From assembly GCA_030068145.1 (NCBI GenBank), contig JAPJBO010000075.1, forward strand, positions 62,001 to 126,000: a stretch of 64,000 bases of DNA, given 5' to 3'. The position numbers and the translations under genes were made by a program. This DNA comes from Diplonema papillatum (Eukaryota; Euglenozoa; Diplonemea; Diplonemida; Diplonemidae). This document shows, piece after piece, positions 45,901 to 56,981 of this stretch. Position 1 is the stretch's first letter; every line of letters starts with the position of its first letter. The notes under the pieces are model-generated. The model saw nothing but the letters and a program-made list of their open reading frames with translations. It was not told the DNA's origin and did no database searches.

Positions 45901-48900
45901 AAATGTTGAACTACGCAAACCCGTGGCCAGAAGAGAAGCATTGCTTGCGGGTTCTGCGTTGCTTTGCATCGGTGGAGTGGTGTCAAGAAGAAAGCGGGAA
46001 GTCGGCTGAACCGGGAGCCACCGGAGAAGGTATGTAGTGCGCGCTCGGATTCGGTTGCGGGATAGTAGAATCTCAGGGACAAAAGACTGCGTGGATTTCC
46101 CTTGCTTCGGCATTTTGTTGAACGCTTACGCCCGCCACTAAACCCAGATTCACCTGTGTTTCGTGTGGGCTACAGCACATTTACCTCCTTTGATCTTTTG
46201 CAGCTGGCAGCCTCCTGAAGTATTTCCTACAAAGCAGGTGCTTATACAAAAGGAAAACGCACCTGTGACACGGCAGGGTGAAGTAAAGTTCCCACGTTTG
46301 GACCCCGTCGAGCCAGACATCCGCGCAAAGCGGCGGCCCGGCGCTGTCGTGCCGGAGGGACGACGACGACTTGTTGAACGAGCCCGCGTTGGCCCAGTGC
46401 AGCGAGCCGCCGTCCTGCGCGCCGCCGTCCTCGGCCCGGGCCAGGCGGACGGTGCGCGCCGCCGGCGGCACGTCGGCGACGACGAACCCCGCCGCGTCGA
46501 CCGCTGCAACGGACAGCGAGAACACTTCGCCGGCGCGCACTCGCTGGGGCGGGGGGTCGCGGATTGTGACGCCAGCAAAGACGGCGTCGGCGGTGACCAG
46601 CCACGGGAGGAGCCATCCCCGGGCGAGGAAGGCCGGCGGGCCGGAGGCCACGGTCGCGTACACCCGGCAGGCCAGGCAAGGCTGCGGGAGCACGGCTGTG
46701 AAGGGGAACGATCCTCCGCGGGACGGGGCGGCGACCGAGGCGTTGAGCATCGGCCCCGACGCGGCGCCCGACGAAAACCGGGCCGAGAGCCGCAGGCCGC
46801 CGGCGGGCACCGTTCCTTCGAAGCACAGCCCGCGGATGCAGCGAACCAGCGACACGGCCACCGGCAGCCGCCCGCCCGCCTCTACCGCCAACACAGTTGA
46901 GGGGGAAGTGTCGGGGTTTGTCAAGTTCGCGTTCGGTGCCTCTTCGCCGTCGTCGGTGAGACGCACAGCGAAGTCGGTCGCGGACAGGATCGAAACAGTC
47001 ACCGGTTGGGACAGCGCGGTGGGGACGGCCAAGGGATACGGGTCGCGCGCCGCGGGGTAGTACCGAGCTTCGAGGACGCAAGCCACGCAGGTTCCCGTGA
47101 TCGTCACGTGGAGCAGCGCCGCGCCTTCGCTCAGCGGGGACGGCCTGTTTTTCCCCGGCACACGGATCGCGGACTGGTACGCGCCCCGCTCCATCCCGAG
47201 CGCCCACCCTTGGTACTCGAGCACCGCCGGACTCCCGCAGGTGCCCGCGCGATCTCTCAGCGAGAGCCCGACGCCGCCGGTGAAGTCGACTGACTTCCGG
47301 CCGGCGGCGTCGTGCACCTCGGCCCACACCGGGAACGCGTGTCCGGAGAACAGGCCGCCGCCGCCGGCGGCGGCGGCGTACGACCAGTTGCGCAGCCGGC
47401 CGGCGCGGGCACCGGCGGCGCAGCCCTGGTACGTGTCCCCGAACGCGTCTTCCGGCGCGCAGTGCGCCCCAACCGGCCCCGGCACCAGCCAGCCGTCGCC
47501 GGCGTACGCCGCCGCGTCCATCACCCGCAGCCGCACGCCGCGGTCCCGCCTCTCCACCCACCGCAGCACGGTCTCGTTGGCCACGCCCGGCGCCCCTTCG
47601 ACCCGGACGACGACCCGCGACAGCCGCCCGTCGGCCGTGCCGGCCACCCAGAACACGCCGCCCGCCGCGTTGCGCCGGAGGGTGTGCGCCAGCGTGAACG
47701 GCCCCGCGCACCCGCTGCACACCAGCGTTTGGTTGGCTTCCGCTGCGCCGACCGGCTCGGAGTGGATGGTGAGCCGGGTGTCTTCCGGGAAGGAGGCGGG
47801 GATCACTCGTTGGTCGGCCGTGACGTGGAACAGGCGGATGTCGAACTTCACGAAGCGAGAATCGTGAGGAACCCACGTCGGAATGTCTGTGGTCCACGTC
47901 GGTTGTGTTGGGAACGGTTGCAAGGAAGCGGTGGGGAAGGCGCTGCCAAAGAAGATGCGGTTGGGGAGGATCGAGGGCGAGATGAAGCTGATGGTCAGCA
48001 CCGGATAGCTCTCAACCGACACGCTGAAATCGCAAGCCGACGAGCAAGGGTCGAACTCGGCAATTCGCACGAGAACGGCTCCGCTCACCATCCTTCCGGT
48101 GAACAGCGACACCGCGAACCCCCGCGGGTTGTGAAGGGACACGGAGGCGGCAACCATCGGGTCTCCCCGGTACTCGTCGTCCACCGCCACGATACGTAAG
48201 ACCACTACTTCCCCCCGCAACTGATACACATCCCGCCTGATCACGTCTGCCTTGCCCAACTCCACTTCTGAAGACAGCTGAACCGCCTTTGGGTACAGGT
48301 GCACGTTAAACGGAATCGTGGACCACGACAAGGCAATAGGACTGTCAACCCAGGATGAGCTTCCGTTCGAGGTGAACGTTAGAACGCACTGCACGCAAGG
48401 AACGTCGAACTTCAGACGGAAGCTGGCGCGGGAATGCTTCATTTGGACGGATTGGATTCCGGCGACAGTTGGAGTGGTCACGTTCGACTTGTAGGGGAGA
48501 AATGGGTCTCCGGGGGCGCCGGTGATGTTGGTCAGGGTGACAATCGAGTCGTCGGAGGTGGTAGAGGCGAAGCCCGCGGTGACAGCGTACAGCTCGACTG
48601 TGTACCAGTACCCCGCCGAGACACGGGAACCACGCTCAATTTCTGCGAAGCTTCCGGTCAAGCGGGACACATCAGGCACGACCACCCACGGCACTGCAGG
48701 CTCGCTTTCCAGCCCCGCTCCACTAATCCGCACGAGGCAATCTCCACCGCACGCGCCGGACAACGAAAGCGCCGCAAGGTCTGCCAAGCCGTGCGACACC
48801 AGAAACGACCGCAAACCCGAGAAAATATGCGAGTCCCCGGTTTCTCCGGTTGCATTCGAACCGGCCTTGCCGGCGTCGTCCAGCCGGACTCCGTTCCTCC

Positions 48901-51900
48901 ACGACCGCAAGTCGGCCGCCTCCGGCCCTGCCGCGCTCACCGCCACGTACCCTGTCCACCAGTAGTCTCGGACCCCGCCCTCGCCGACCACCGCCACGCT
49001 GCTGTTCACCGGCGTGTGCGGGTGGGACGCGCCCGCATCCACCGCGATGCGCTGGCCAACGCCGCGGATGTACACGGAAAGGGAGCCGGAGACCACCCCC
49101 GCGTCTCCGGCGGCTGCGACGGTTTCGAACCGCAGGGTGCAAGGGATCGTCTTCTCCGCTTCGCGCACGCCGCAGGGCTCGTCGAACACGAAGTCCCCCG
49201 TCCACGCACCGGCGGCGTCCGACGCAAGAACCGCGATTTGTTTCACCCTTGATTGATTGACGCTCCCCTGGCCGTCGTTGCGCTGGAGGGTCACATTCAA
49301 GAGCCTCCACTTGTTGTCCAAGACGTAGCCGAGTGTGCCTTCCCGAGACGACACTTGGAAGTTGAGGCCGTACCGTTTTCCGGTCAGTAGGTAGGTCCCG
49401 GCCTTCGTCGCGGCAAGCGGCGTCGGGAGCGGCGTCGCCGGCTGCCACGACTGGACCGGCAGCAGCACGCCGCCGTGCGGCACGCTTTCGGCGAAGGCGT
49501 TCGCGACGGAAACGAGGGACACGCCGGCCACCCGCAGCGGCTCGACGAAAACGGTGAGGTGCTGCTCGATGGACGGCGCCCCGGAGACGTGGAACCGGAC
49601 GGACAGCGCAGCCGCCGCCGCGACCCCTGCGGTGCCGACCTCGATTTCGAGCCGGCCGGACGCGCCGACCGAGACGGCGAACGGGCCGGGCGACGCCACC
49701 GAGCCACAGCTCGCGTTGGTGGCCTGGTACCTGCAGAGGAAGATGCCGCCGGAGAGCTGGTCGGGGTTCGGCGATATTTTGACGACGGTGCTCCCCGCCG
49801 AGGCCGCGGCCGCAGAGCCCGATGCGCCCCGCAACAGGATAGACACCGGGTGCCACACACCCGAAGCGGACACTGTCGTTGCACGCGATTCCTGCGAGTC
49901 CAAGTCTGAGCTCAATGCGGCGAGCTTCGTGTCCCGCGGGCCCCGCCACACCACAGACAAGGTTACCACGGGACTTTGCTCTGAGAGAACAGCAGAAGAC
50001 AACAACACGTCGCCCACGCTCAACTCCACCTCACACCCTAAGTGGCAATCCTCCATGATCACCACACTACCCCTGCCGACCCCATCGATCACTTCGAACC
50101 CGGAATAGCTCGCGGTCGCGGCCGCGGGGCACATTCCGTACACAACCACGGTTCCAGCGGTCGCCACGTCACTCCGCACGGCCACCTCGACGACGCCAGC
50201 TACCTTCGCCCGCGCGCCAGCGGACCGCAACTCAACCGCAACGTCGACCACAGCCCCTCGTTCCATGAGGTACGACGAGTTGAACACCGCAAAAGGATCG
50301 ACGCCGCCCAGCCACACCAACTGGTCCGGGGCGTCGAAGAAGTTGACGGCCGACGACCCGTCCACTGGGATAGCGACGGGAACCCCCTCGGGCACGCGGC
50401 CGGTCAACGGCAAAGAGCGAAGCAGGCAGATTTTCCGGCTGCCCGAAAAGGAGCCGCCCCCCGAGAAAACTATAGGCGCAGTGCGGAGTTGGCTGACCCG
50501 GGTGTCCGAAGAGCAGCCGGGAGCGGACGATTCGTGGGGGCACACGAGGGGGATCGCGGGGGCACCGTCGCTGAAGGCGGATCTGCAGTGGACGCCGGGC
50601 GGGACCGCCTGGATGAAGTCTCCGCCCTCCGCCAAATCGGGCCGCGGGGCCCACGTCTCGCGCACGAAGCTCGAGTCTTCGACCACGACGCGGTCCCCCG
50701 CGACGCTGGCGGAGAAGCCGCTCGCAGCGACTTCGACGCGCCCGGCGGAAAACCATTGCCGGGGCTCCGACTCCCGGACGTGCACGCACACCGCGAAGTC
50801 GCCCGCAAGCACGGGCACCTCGATGCCGGCTTCGTACTGGTAAGGCTGTTCCAGGCTGTCCGCGTCTTCGCCGCAGTTTGCGCAAGGCCCGATTTCACCG
50901 ACAGCGTCGTCACCCCTGAGCCACTCGCACGCGGCGCCGAGCCGCAAGGTGGCGCCCGCCGGCAGCGCCGACGAGCTCGAGATCCTGAACGTGCTGAAGC
51001 AGCCCGCCAGAACGGAGCGCGTCTCCGCGTCCAACCCGACGGGAGCCGTCCCGCCGGTGACGGCCAGCGAGTGCGGGAGGGTGGCCAACCGGCCGCCCGG
51101 CGTGGGGGCCGCGTGTTCGGGGGACAACCAAGGGTCGGAGGCAGCTTCGACCCATTGGTCGCGCTGCTCCAGGTAGAAGCAGACACGGTAGTGGTTCTCG
51201 GCGGGCATCACGGGGATCGAGAACAGAAAGGTAACCGTGTTGAAAGACGGGCCTCTCACTGCTATGACCGAGCCGTTCACCTCTGACGACGACGCGAAGA
51301 AAGACCCTTGCCGGCCGCAGTGCTGGCCACTAGCGAAGGGAAGAAGTTTCGCTGCCGCTGCATTCGTCTGTATCGGGAACGGCGAGTGTACCATAACCCG
51401 AACTGCACTTCCCTGCCAAGCCTGGCCCAACACCGCGTACGCCACGCCGTACCGCGCGTCCAGGTGGGCAAACCCGGCTGAGAACCAACCCGCCGCGTCG
51501 CTGATGCACACGTCGTAACCGCTGGGTGCCACCATCCTTCCCGCAGCCGGTGGGACGGCGATGGCCACCACAACGCCGTCCTGCCCTTCCTCGCGCGCCC
51601 ACGAAGCCGCCAGCTGCTCCGAGACTGTGGTCTGGCACATCGTCCCGTTGAACGCCAGCTTCACCGAGACCGGCACGCCGCTGCGCACGACGCTGGAGAC
51701 GTTCGGGGTCAGCCGCAGGGCCGCGACCGCCCCCGGGAGCATCCCGATGCCCGTCGTCACAAACTGGACGGCGCCGGCGACCTCGAAGGAGAAGGGCGCC
51801 ATCCAGTTCCGCGACCCTTGCTTCAGGCACAGTTTGTAGGCGCCGGGCGGCGGGAGGCGGACGACGGTGAAGGCGGAAGCTGCGTTTTCCGCGTGCGCCG

Positions 51901-53965
51901 TGCAAGGCTGGTCGCAGGGGACTGTGAGAGCCGTCGAGGCGACTGTGTGTATGGAATCCGGGAAGGCGAGGGAGCAAAGCGACTCGTTCGGTGCGAATCG
52001 GACGGCGGAGCCAGACCCCCAGTCCTCGCCGTCCAACGCGACAGGCCTCGCGTCTATCACCCCGGAAGGCGACCGCAGCCACAGCTTCGCGATGGCACCG
52101 CCCCGCGAGTCGTCGAGGCCGCCGGCGATGTCCGTCGGCGGCGTCGGCCGGAGCACGGATTCGCCGAATACTGACTCCATCACCCGCCAGTTCGCGCCGG
52201 CCGCCCGTCGGCCGCACACCCGGTAGCCTCCCGGCGCCTCCCCAGGCAGGCCGAAGTAGGCGACCACCTCTCGGCGAAGCGCGGCGTCGTCCGCGTTCCA
52301 GCTCGGCCCGGCGGGATCCGGGTACTCGCGGTTGCCGCAGTCGTCGGTCCCGAGCAAGAAGGGGTGCGACAGGCAGTTGGCCGCGGGAGGAACCAGCTTG
52401 ACGCTGAAGCCGGTCTTCTCGTTCGACAGCGTGCCTTCCCCCGAGGTGGTTGACACCGTCATCTGCGCCTCGGACCCCGCTGCGGTGTCGTTGAGGTGCC
52501 ACGTCAGGTTCTCCGCCGCGGACACCGCCACAAACACGTCGCCGACCACCTCCCAGTTCAGCCCCGCCCGCCGGTAGCACACGGCGTACTCGCCGTCCTC
52601 AGGCACCCGGATCAGCGCCCACGCCTCTCGCTGGCCGCTGAGCCCGACGGCGGCATCCATGGCCAGCCGCATGCCGTCTTCGGCTTCGTCCGCGTGTACG
52701 GTCGGATCGGGCACTAAAAAACGGCTCGCCGTGGGGCCGCTGTCGGACGGCGAGTCGAGGCCATCCGCCGGCAACGCGACTTCGCCGGGCGCCGCCGAAA
52801 AGCACCCGAGGCTCGAGGGGGCGCCGGCGGCGGCCGGTTCGACCCAACTCGCAGGGACCAGCCGCAGCTGGTCCCCACCGGGGGCCGCCTCGCGCTCGAA
52901 CGGCGAAGGGGACGGCGCGAGGGTGAGGTCGCCCGCGGTGCTCGTCACCCGGAGGAGCCCGAAGCTCCGTTCGGTCCGGTCCGGCATGGCCCAACGCGTG
53001 CTCGAAGGCTGCGGCCCCGTCACGCGCAGCGGCGCGTCGCCGGCGGCGAGTGACCCGTCGGCCGGCGGCAAGAACCGCCAGCCCGGGGCCCCCTGCGACG
53101 CGCGATCCTCCGAAGCCGACGAGTAACACACGCCGAACGACCGCACCCCGGCGTCACCCCCTTCCGGGAGCCGCAGCCTCGCGGTTAACCGAGTGTACGC
53201 GCCGCCTTCGACGGTCAGGTTGCCGGCCGACCCGAACTGGGCCGTCGCCGTCCCCGCCACCGCGTTGTCGAGCAGCGAGCTGGGGTACCAACGCGCGCTC
53301 GGGTACCGCGCCTGATGGGCGGCGTCTTCGCCGACGCAGAGCGCCCCCGGCGGGACCAGCTTCAGCCCGTCCGAAAAGCTGGCCGACCGCCCCGCGGCCA
53401 GGCGGGGCCCCGTCACCGTTATCGCAGCCCACGTGCCTTCTCTGCGGTCGCCGGTGGGCAGACTGAACGAGATCGACGGCGCGGTGACGTTGACGGGGGT
53501 CCCGAGGGTGTCGTTGTCGGAGTCCGGCGGCGCCCAGTTGCCGCCGCCGGCGGCGGGGTTCAGGAAGCAGAGTTTGAAGGGCTCCGCCGGCGCGGCGAAG
53601 GTCGCGAACCCGTCCGACGCGGAGGACCACTCGTCGCTGACTTTGTCGTCGGACGAATTGTCGAGCAGCGTGCCGCGGCTGCTCAGGTCGAGGCTCTCCG
53701 CGAGGACGAAGTCCCCGCTGGTGGTGTTGCAAAGGACGTCAACACCCCAGCCGGTCAGGGGGTCTGCCGCCTTGGCCCGCACGAGGCGCAGCCCCGCGGC
53801 ACTCTCGCTGCTGCCGTTCCGGTCGACGGCCCCGCCGACCACGACGAGCCGCGCGCGGAAGTGCACGCCGGCCTCGACGCCGCCGGCCACCGGCGGGTCC
53901 GTCTCAATCGCGTGCCACGTGGTCGCGACGCACCCGCGCAGCAGGAATCCCAGCAGCCATAGCAT
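42932..53965 (-). CDS. Giant secreted or membrane-anchored repeat protein
   Basis: Three exons: 46263-53965 (ATG at 53965), 45662-45818 and 42932-45451, with phases 2 and 0 matching exactly (AG|GTGCGT to GCAG|G; GAG|GTATCA to ACAG|AGC), total 3459 residues. A signal peptide is clear (MLWLLGFLLRGCVA). The C-terminus ends in a hydrophobic stretch (WLAGLVVFFVALCQPAAVL) right at the stop, as in a GPI-attachment signal or a tail anchor. About the first 1250 residues contain eight or nine diverged ~110-140-residue modules ending in Y.VCYR....NW-like motifs (YAVCYRRAGLNW, YKLCLKQGSRNW, YRVCFYLEQRDQW), each with an upstream Cys. The remainder has beta-rich modules marked by a C-x(2,3)-C pair (VPCVQCVLTF, QPCLACRVY, LPCHRCSISL). 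There are many N-glycosylation sequons. It is likely a cell-surface coat or adhesion protein; I recognise no named family. Confidence 0.88.
45997..46035 (+). repeat. Short dispersed repeat, intronic copy 2
   Basis: This is the partner of 27569-27607 with only a few differences. It is in intron 1 of the giant surface-protein gene, in the same antisense orientation. Confidence 0.85.
46113..46247 (+). repeat. Dispersed repeat R1, copy inside intron 1 of the giant gene
   Basis: Contains GTTGAACGCTTACGCCCGCC, CCAGATTCACCTGTGTTTCG, GCTACAGCACATTTACCTCC and a terminal CTACAAAGCAGGTGCTTATA. The terminal part lies 15 bases inside the splice donor. Copies elsewhere: 54018-54209 (inverted), 62001-62216, and a truncated one at 37952-38003. 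Confidence 0.9.
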
Positions 53966-55948
53966 TCATTCGTTCCGCACGCGGGGAGGGGTGAGAGGGG
54001 CTCTTTTCTTTTGTTGTAAAAGGACCTGCTTTGTAGGAAATGCTTGAGGAGACAGCCAGTTGCGATAGATCAAAGGAGGTAAATGTGCTGTAGCCTACAC
54101 GAAACACAGGTAAATCTGGGTTTAGTGGCCGGGGCGTAAGCGTTCAACAAAAAAGACCCACTTCTAGCCTCCTTCGAAATGAGCACAAGGCAGTCCCTCG
54201 AGTATTTTTGTGGCGCCTTGATTTTTTCGCAATAACGATTGGTTGTAAACTCGAAAGAGAACGCAGGTCTTTAGGACGAGATTGCCCCAACGATCATGTT
54301 CACTCACTTAACTTCCCCTGGCATGCAAACAAACAAGGTGGACAAGGACACCATTTGCGATCATTAGGCCCCACCCTAGCACTGCATCGATTCGCGTCGT
54401 GCTTCCGGATATCAAACTAGTCGCTGATGTAACGAGCATTCTAATCAAACCCTCAGCACGGGGGATGGACTTCCTCTGTTTGCCCCATCGTCAGTTGTGC
54501 CCCTCGTGTGCCCAGGCGCATCTGCCTATCCGTAGAACAGCAGTACGAGCTTGCCTCGGCCCTGTTCGCCCTCGCCATTACCATGAGTTGGCGGAGCGAA
54601 GTCAAACCCCCCGTTTTTGGCTTGCGTTGCCATTGCAGATAAATAAGAAATGGTCCGAACGAAATGAAGGGTCGGTTGTTTCGTCTGCGTCAATGTTCCG
54701 GTGACGCCAGGCACCAGCGGGTGAGTACCGTGTTCTGATTGCAAAACAGGCAAAGAAAAGTCAAGACAAGATGGTGCTCTTGTCTGACCTACACTCTCCC
54801 TTTTGTTAGGAGGCTTTGACTCAGACAAGGTAGGCCACCGGAAGACCTACAGTGTGAGGTGAGTAAAGCACTCCACCTGGGACTCACATCCGCATTGTTC
54901 CACGTTGCACACGACATCGGAAACGAGCAAGAGACTTATCCCATCGCGGGGTGACTTCTTTTAGCGCTGATGGTGCGTGGCAGCATCCACATTGTCTACA
55001 AACCGATACTCGCTGCACAGAAACGGAATATCGGGAACGGTTAATGGTGTGGTGTACGTTGCACCGGGAGACTGGAGAAGGGGGAATGCAATATCGTGCT
55101 CGGAATGGTACGTGCTCAACACTGCACTGTGTCCGGACTATCAGCAGCGCAGAACCTGAGTGTCTGCAGCCAGAAAAACGATGCGTCGTGTTTGCCAGGC
55201 GGCTGTAGAACCACCCATGCCACTGAGCAGGCAAATCCATCTCGGAGAAGACCCCCGCACCCGTGTCGGAGCAGTCAGTGAAACCCCCAGGACGGCCGCT
55301 GCTGCTTGTGATTGCGACTCGCTAGAATGCACTGACGTGTTCTATTTGGCGGCAATCTGCCGGCAGACTCCGCAGAGCACCTTGGAAACAGAGTTGCCGT
55401 GTGCAGCACCAATGGTTGAAGTACCAAAGGGAAAATGCGAGGAAGTAATCCTACGAGCTGAGGGAAACATGTCGCATAGGCAAGCACATTAGTTGAATGG
55501 GGGATCAGGCAAGAACGTGCTCGGAATGATATGCGCTCGGCATGTGTAACATCCAGTGAGCAGTGAGCCTCACACCATGCGACGCTGAACCGGAATCTCC
55601 CGTTCAGAATCACATAGAATGAGCTCACGGTATGTGACGCTGAACCGGACAGAAAACCCCCGGTTTATAGCCACATAAAGTGAGCTTTCAGTGCGCTCAA
55701 CACCGAACACTGTCGTATCTGCGTCGTGTTTAGGTCTTTTTAGCCACGGACACGGTAGGCGGACAGGACAGCGATGTAAGCCTGGTTTGTCCGGGAGGGA
55801 GTGCTATCACAAGAAAAGAAAAGACCTGGGGTGGATGAACAGCGAAGGAAAAGCAGCTGCTGCTTGCTCTCCTTTTGGTTTGAGTGGCGCTTTGGCGGTG
55901 ATTGCAAAAGTATTTCTTCCATTTGTTTTTTGCCAATATGCTGTTGCT
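53966..55948. other. Gene-free stretch
   Basis: No gene seen beyond repeat R1 (54018-54209) and a ~58-bp tandem duplication at 55576-55690 (GACGCTGAACCGG...CACATA.A.TGAGCT twice). The leader of the giant gene must lie at its left end. Confidence 0.5.
54018..54209 (-). repeat. Dispersed repeat R1, inverted copy upstream of the giant gene
   Basis: This copy is ~190 bp, 52 bp upstream of the giant gene's ATG and inverted relative to 46113. It extends further than the intronic copy, sharing CCCTCGAGTATTT and CTAGCCTCCTTCG with 62001-62216. Confidence 0.9.
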
Positions 55949-56681
55949 CAGGGTATTAGTTTGAAGGCTTCCGGGATTTGCAGATTTAGACCGTTACTAC
56001 GGGGTGGTTTTGGGCGGTGTTTCGGTGCCGTTTTCGCCGATGTACGGCGTCTTGGGGCAGAGCCGACACATCTCCACAACTTCGTTCGGCAAAAGAGGGG
56101 TCTTCATGGGTCCTTTATGGGTCAATTATGGTCACCCCGTCAGTTTGGCGACACATTTTGCGGGCGTTTTTTCAACGTACACCAGCCTGGATCAAGCTTT
56201 TCGGGGTTTTCCGAATGCTTCTGGGTTCCCTGTGGGGGGGTGCCATATGGGGACGCGCTCCAAAAACAGTCAAAATCGTAAACAGACAGTCTCGTCAGGC
56301 AGCTGAAGGGGGGTGACCTGGGGACCTATTTTCCTATGATTCCTATGATAATAGGTCCACGGTTTTGGTGTGCACCGCCGAAAATTTGGGCAAAAAGTGT
56401 GTGGGCAACTCTTAGCTCGTGTGGGATACTCAACTGTCAAACAGGACCTTGGCCCGGTAATGAAGCACAGTGGCTGCCGACCCGAAGCTGAACCCAATGG
56501 AACGGCAGCGGCTGGGTCTCAGCAGCGGAGGCTCAGCAGCCATCCAGCACCTTCAGCACACCCCCCGCCTATATTTACTTTGAACACCGTTTTTTGAACA
56601 TTTTTTTTTTTTTTCCCCGGCCAAGTCCGGTTTGCAGATTTAGACCGTCGGTCTAAATCTGCAACGGAAACTAATCCCCTG
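55949..56681. mobile_element. hAT-like non-autonomous DNA transposon with 8-bp target duplication
   Basis: Left end CAGGGTATTAGTTT at 55949; the right end at 56681 reads, as its complement, CAGGGGATTAGTTT. Inside these the inner inverted repeat TGCAGATTTAGACCG is present at both ends. The element is flanked by a perfect 8-bp direct repeat, CTGTTGCT, at 55941-55948 and 56682-56689. CAGGG ends plus an 8-bp duplication are hallmarks of the hAT superfamily. The 733-bp interior has no transposase frame. Near the right end the inner repeat is doubled as a palindrome (56634-56664), and a T-run of about 14 lies at 56602-56615. Confidence 0.85.
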
Positions 56682-56810
56682 CTGTTGCTGGGCCAAAGAA
56701 GGCCATGCTTGGAACGAGATTGAACGGGAAGCCGTCTCTTCAAGGTACGAAGGGGCAGAGGGCAGCTGTTGCATGACCTAGTTGCAACAATCTGCAAGTG
56801 ATCGGCACAC

Positions 56811-56980
56811 GGTGGTTGGGGTCACCGCCAGATTCGCCCATAAATATGGGTAGGCTCGGTAGAGCCAAATTAGGTTTTTCTGGCGCTCATTCCTCGGATG
56901 AAGCTCGGGCTGAAGCCCGTATGCGAGGAATGAGCGGGGTGGTGAAGTTCGGGGTGCCCGTACTAAAAGAAAGTATGGGC
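56811..56980 (+). ncRNA. Cluster of five hairpins, possible structured RNA
   Basis: Successive stem-loops: 56811-56825 (GGTG/CACC), 56837-56850 (CCCAT/ATGGG), 56853-56866 (GGCTC GGTA GAGCC), 56884-56936 (13-bp perfect stem CGCTCATTCCTCG, with an inner CGGGC TGAA GCCCG) and 56956-56980 (GCCCGTACT/AGTATGGGC). The spacing is tight and a U-rich single strand (AGGTTTTTCT) lies between hairpins three and four. It does not match U1, U2, U4, U5, U6 or SRP RNA signatures that I know. It could instead be a palindromic repeat or transposon remnant; direction unknown. Confidence 0.35.
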
Positions 56981-56981
56981 G

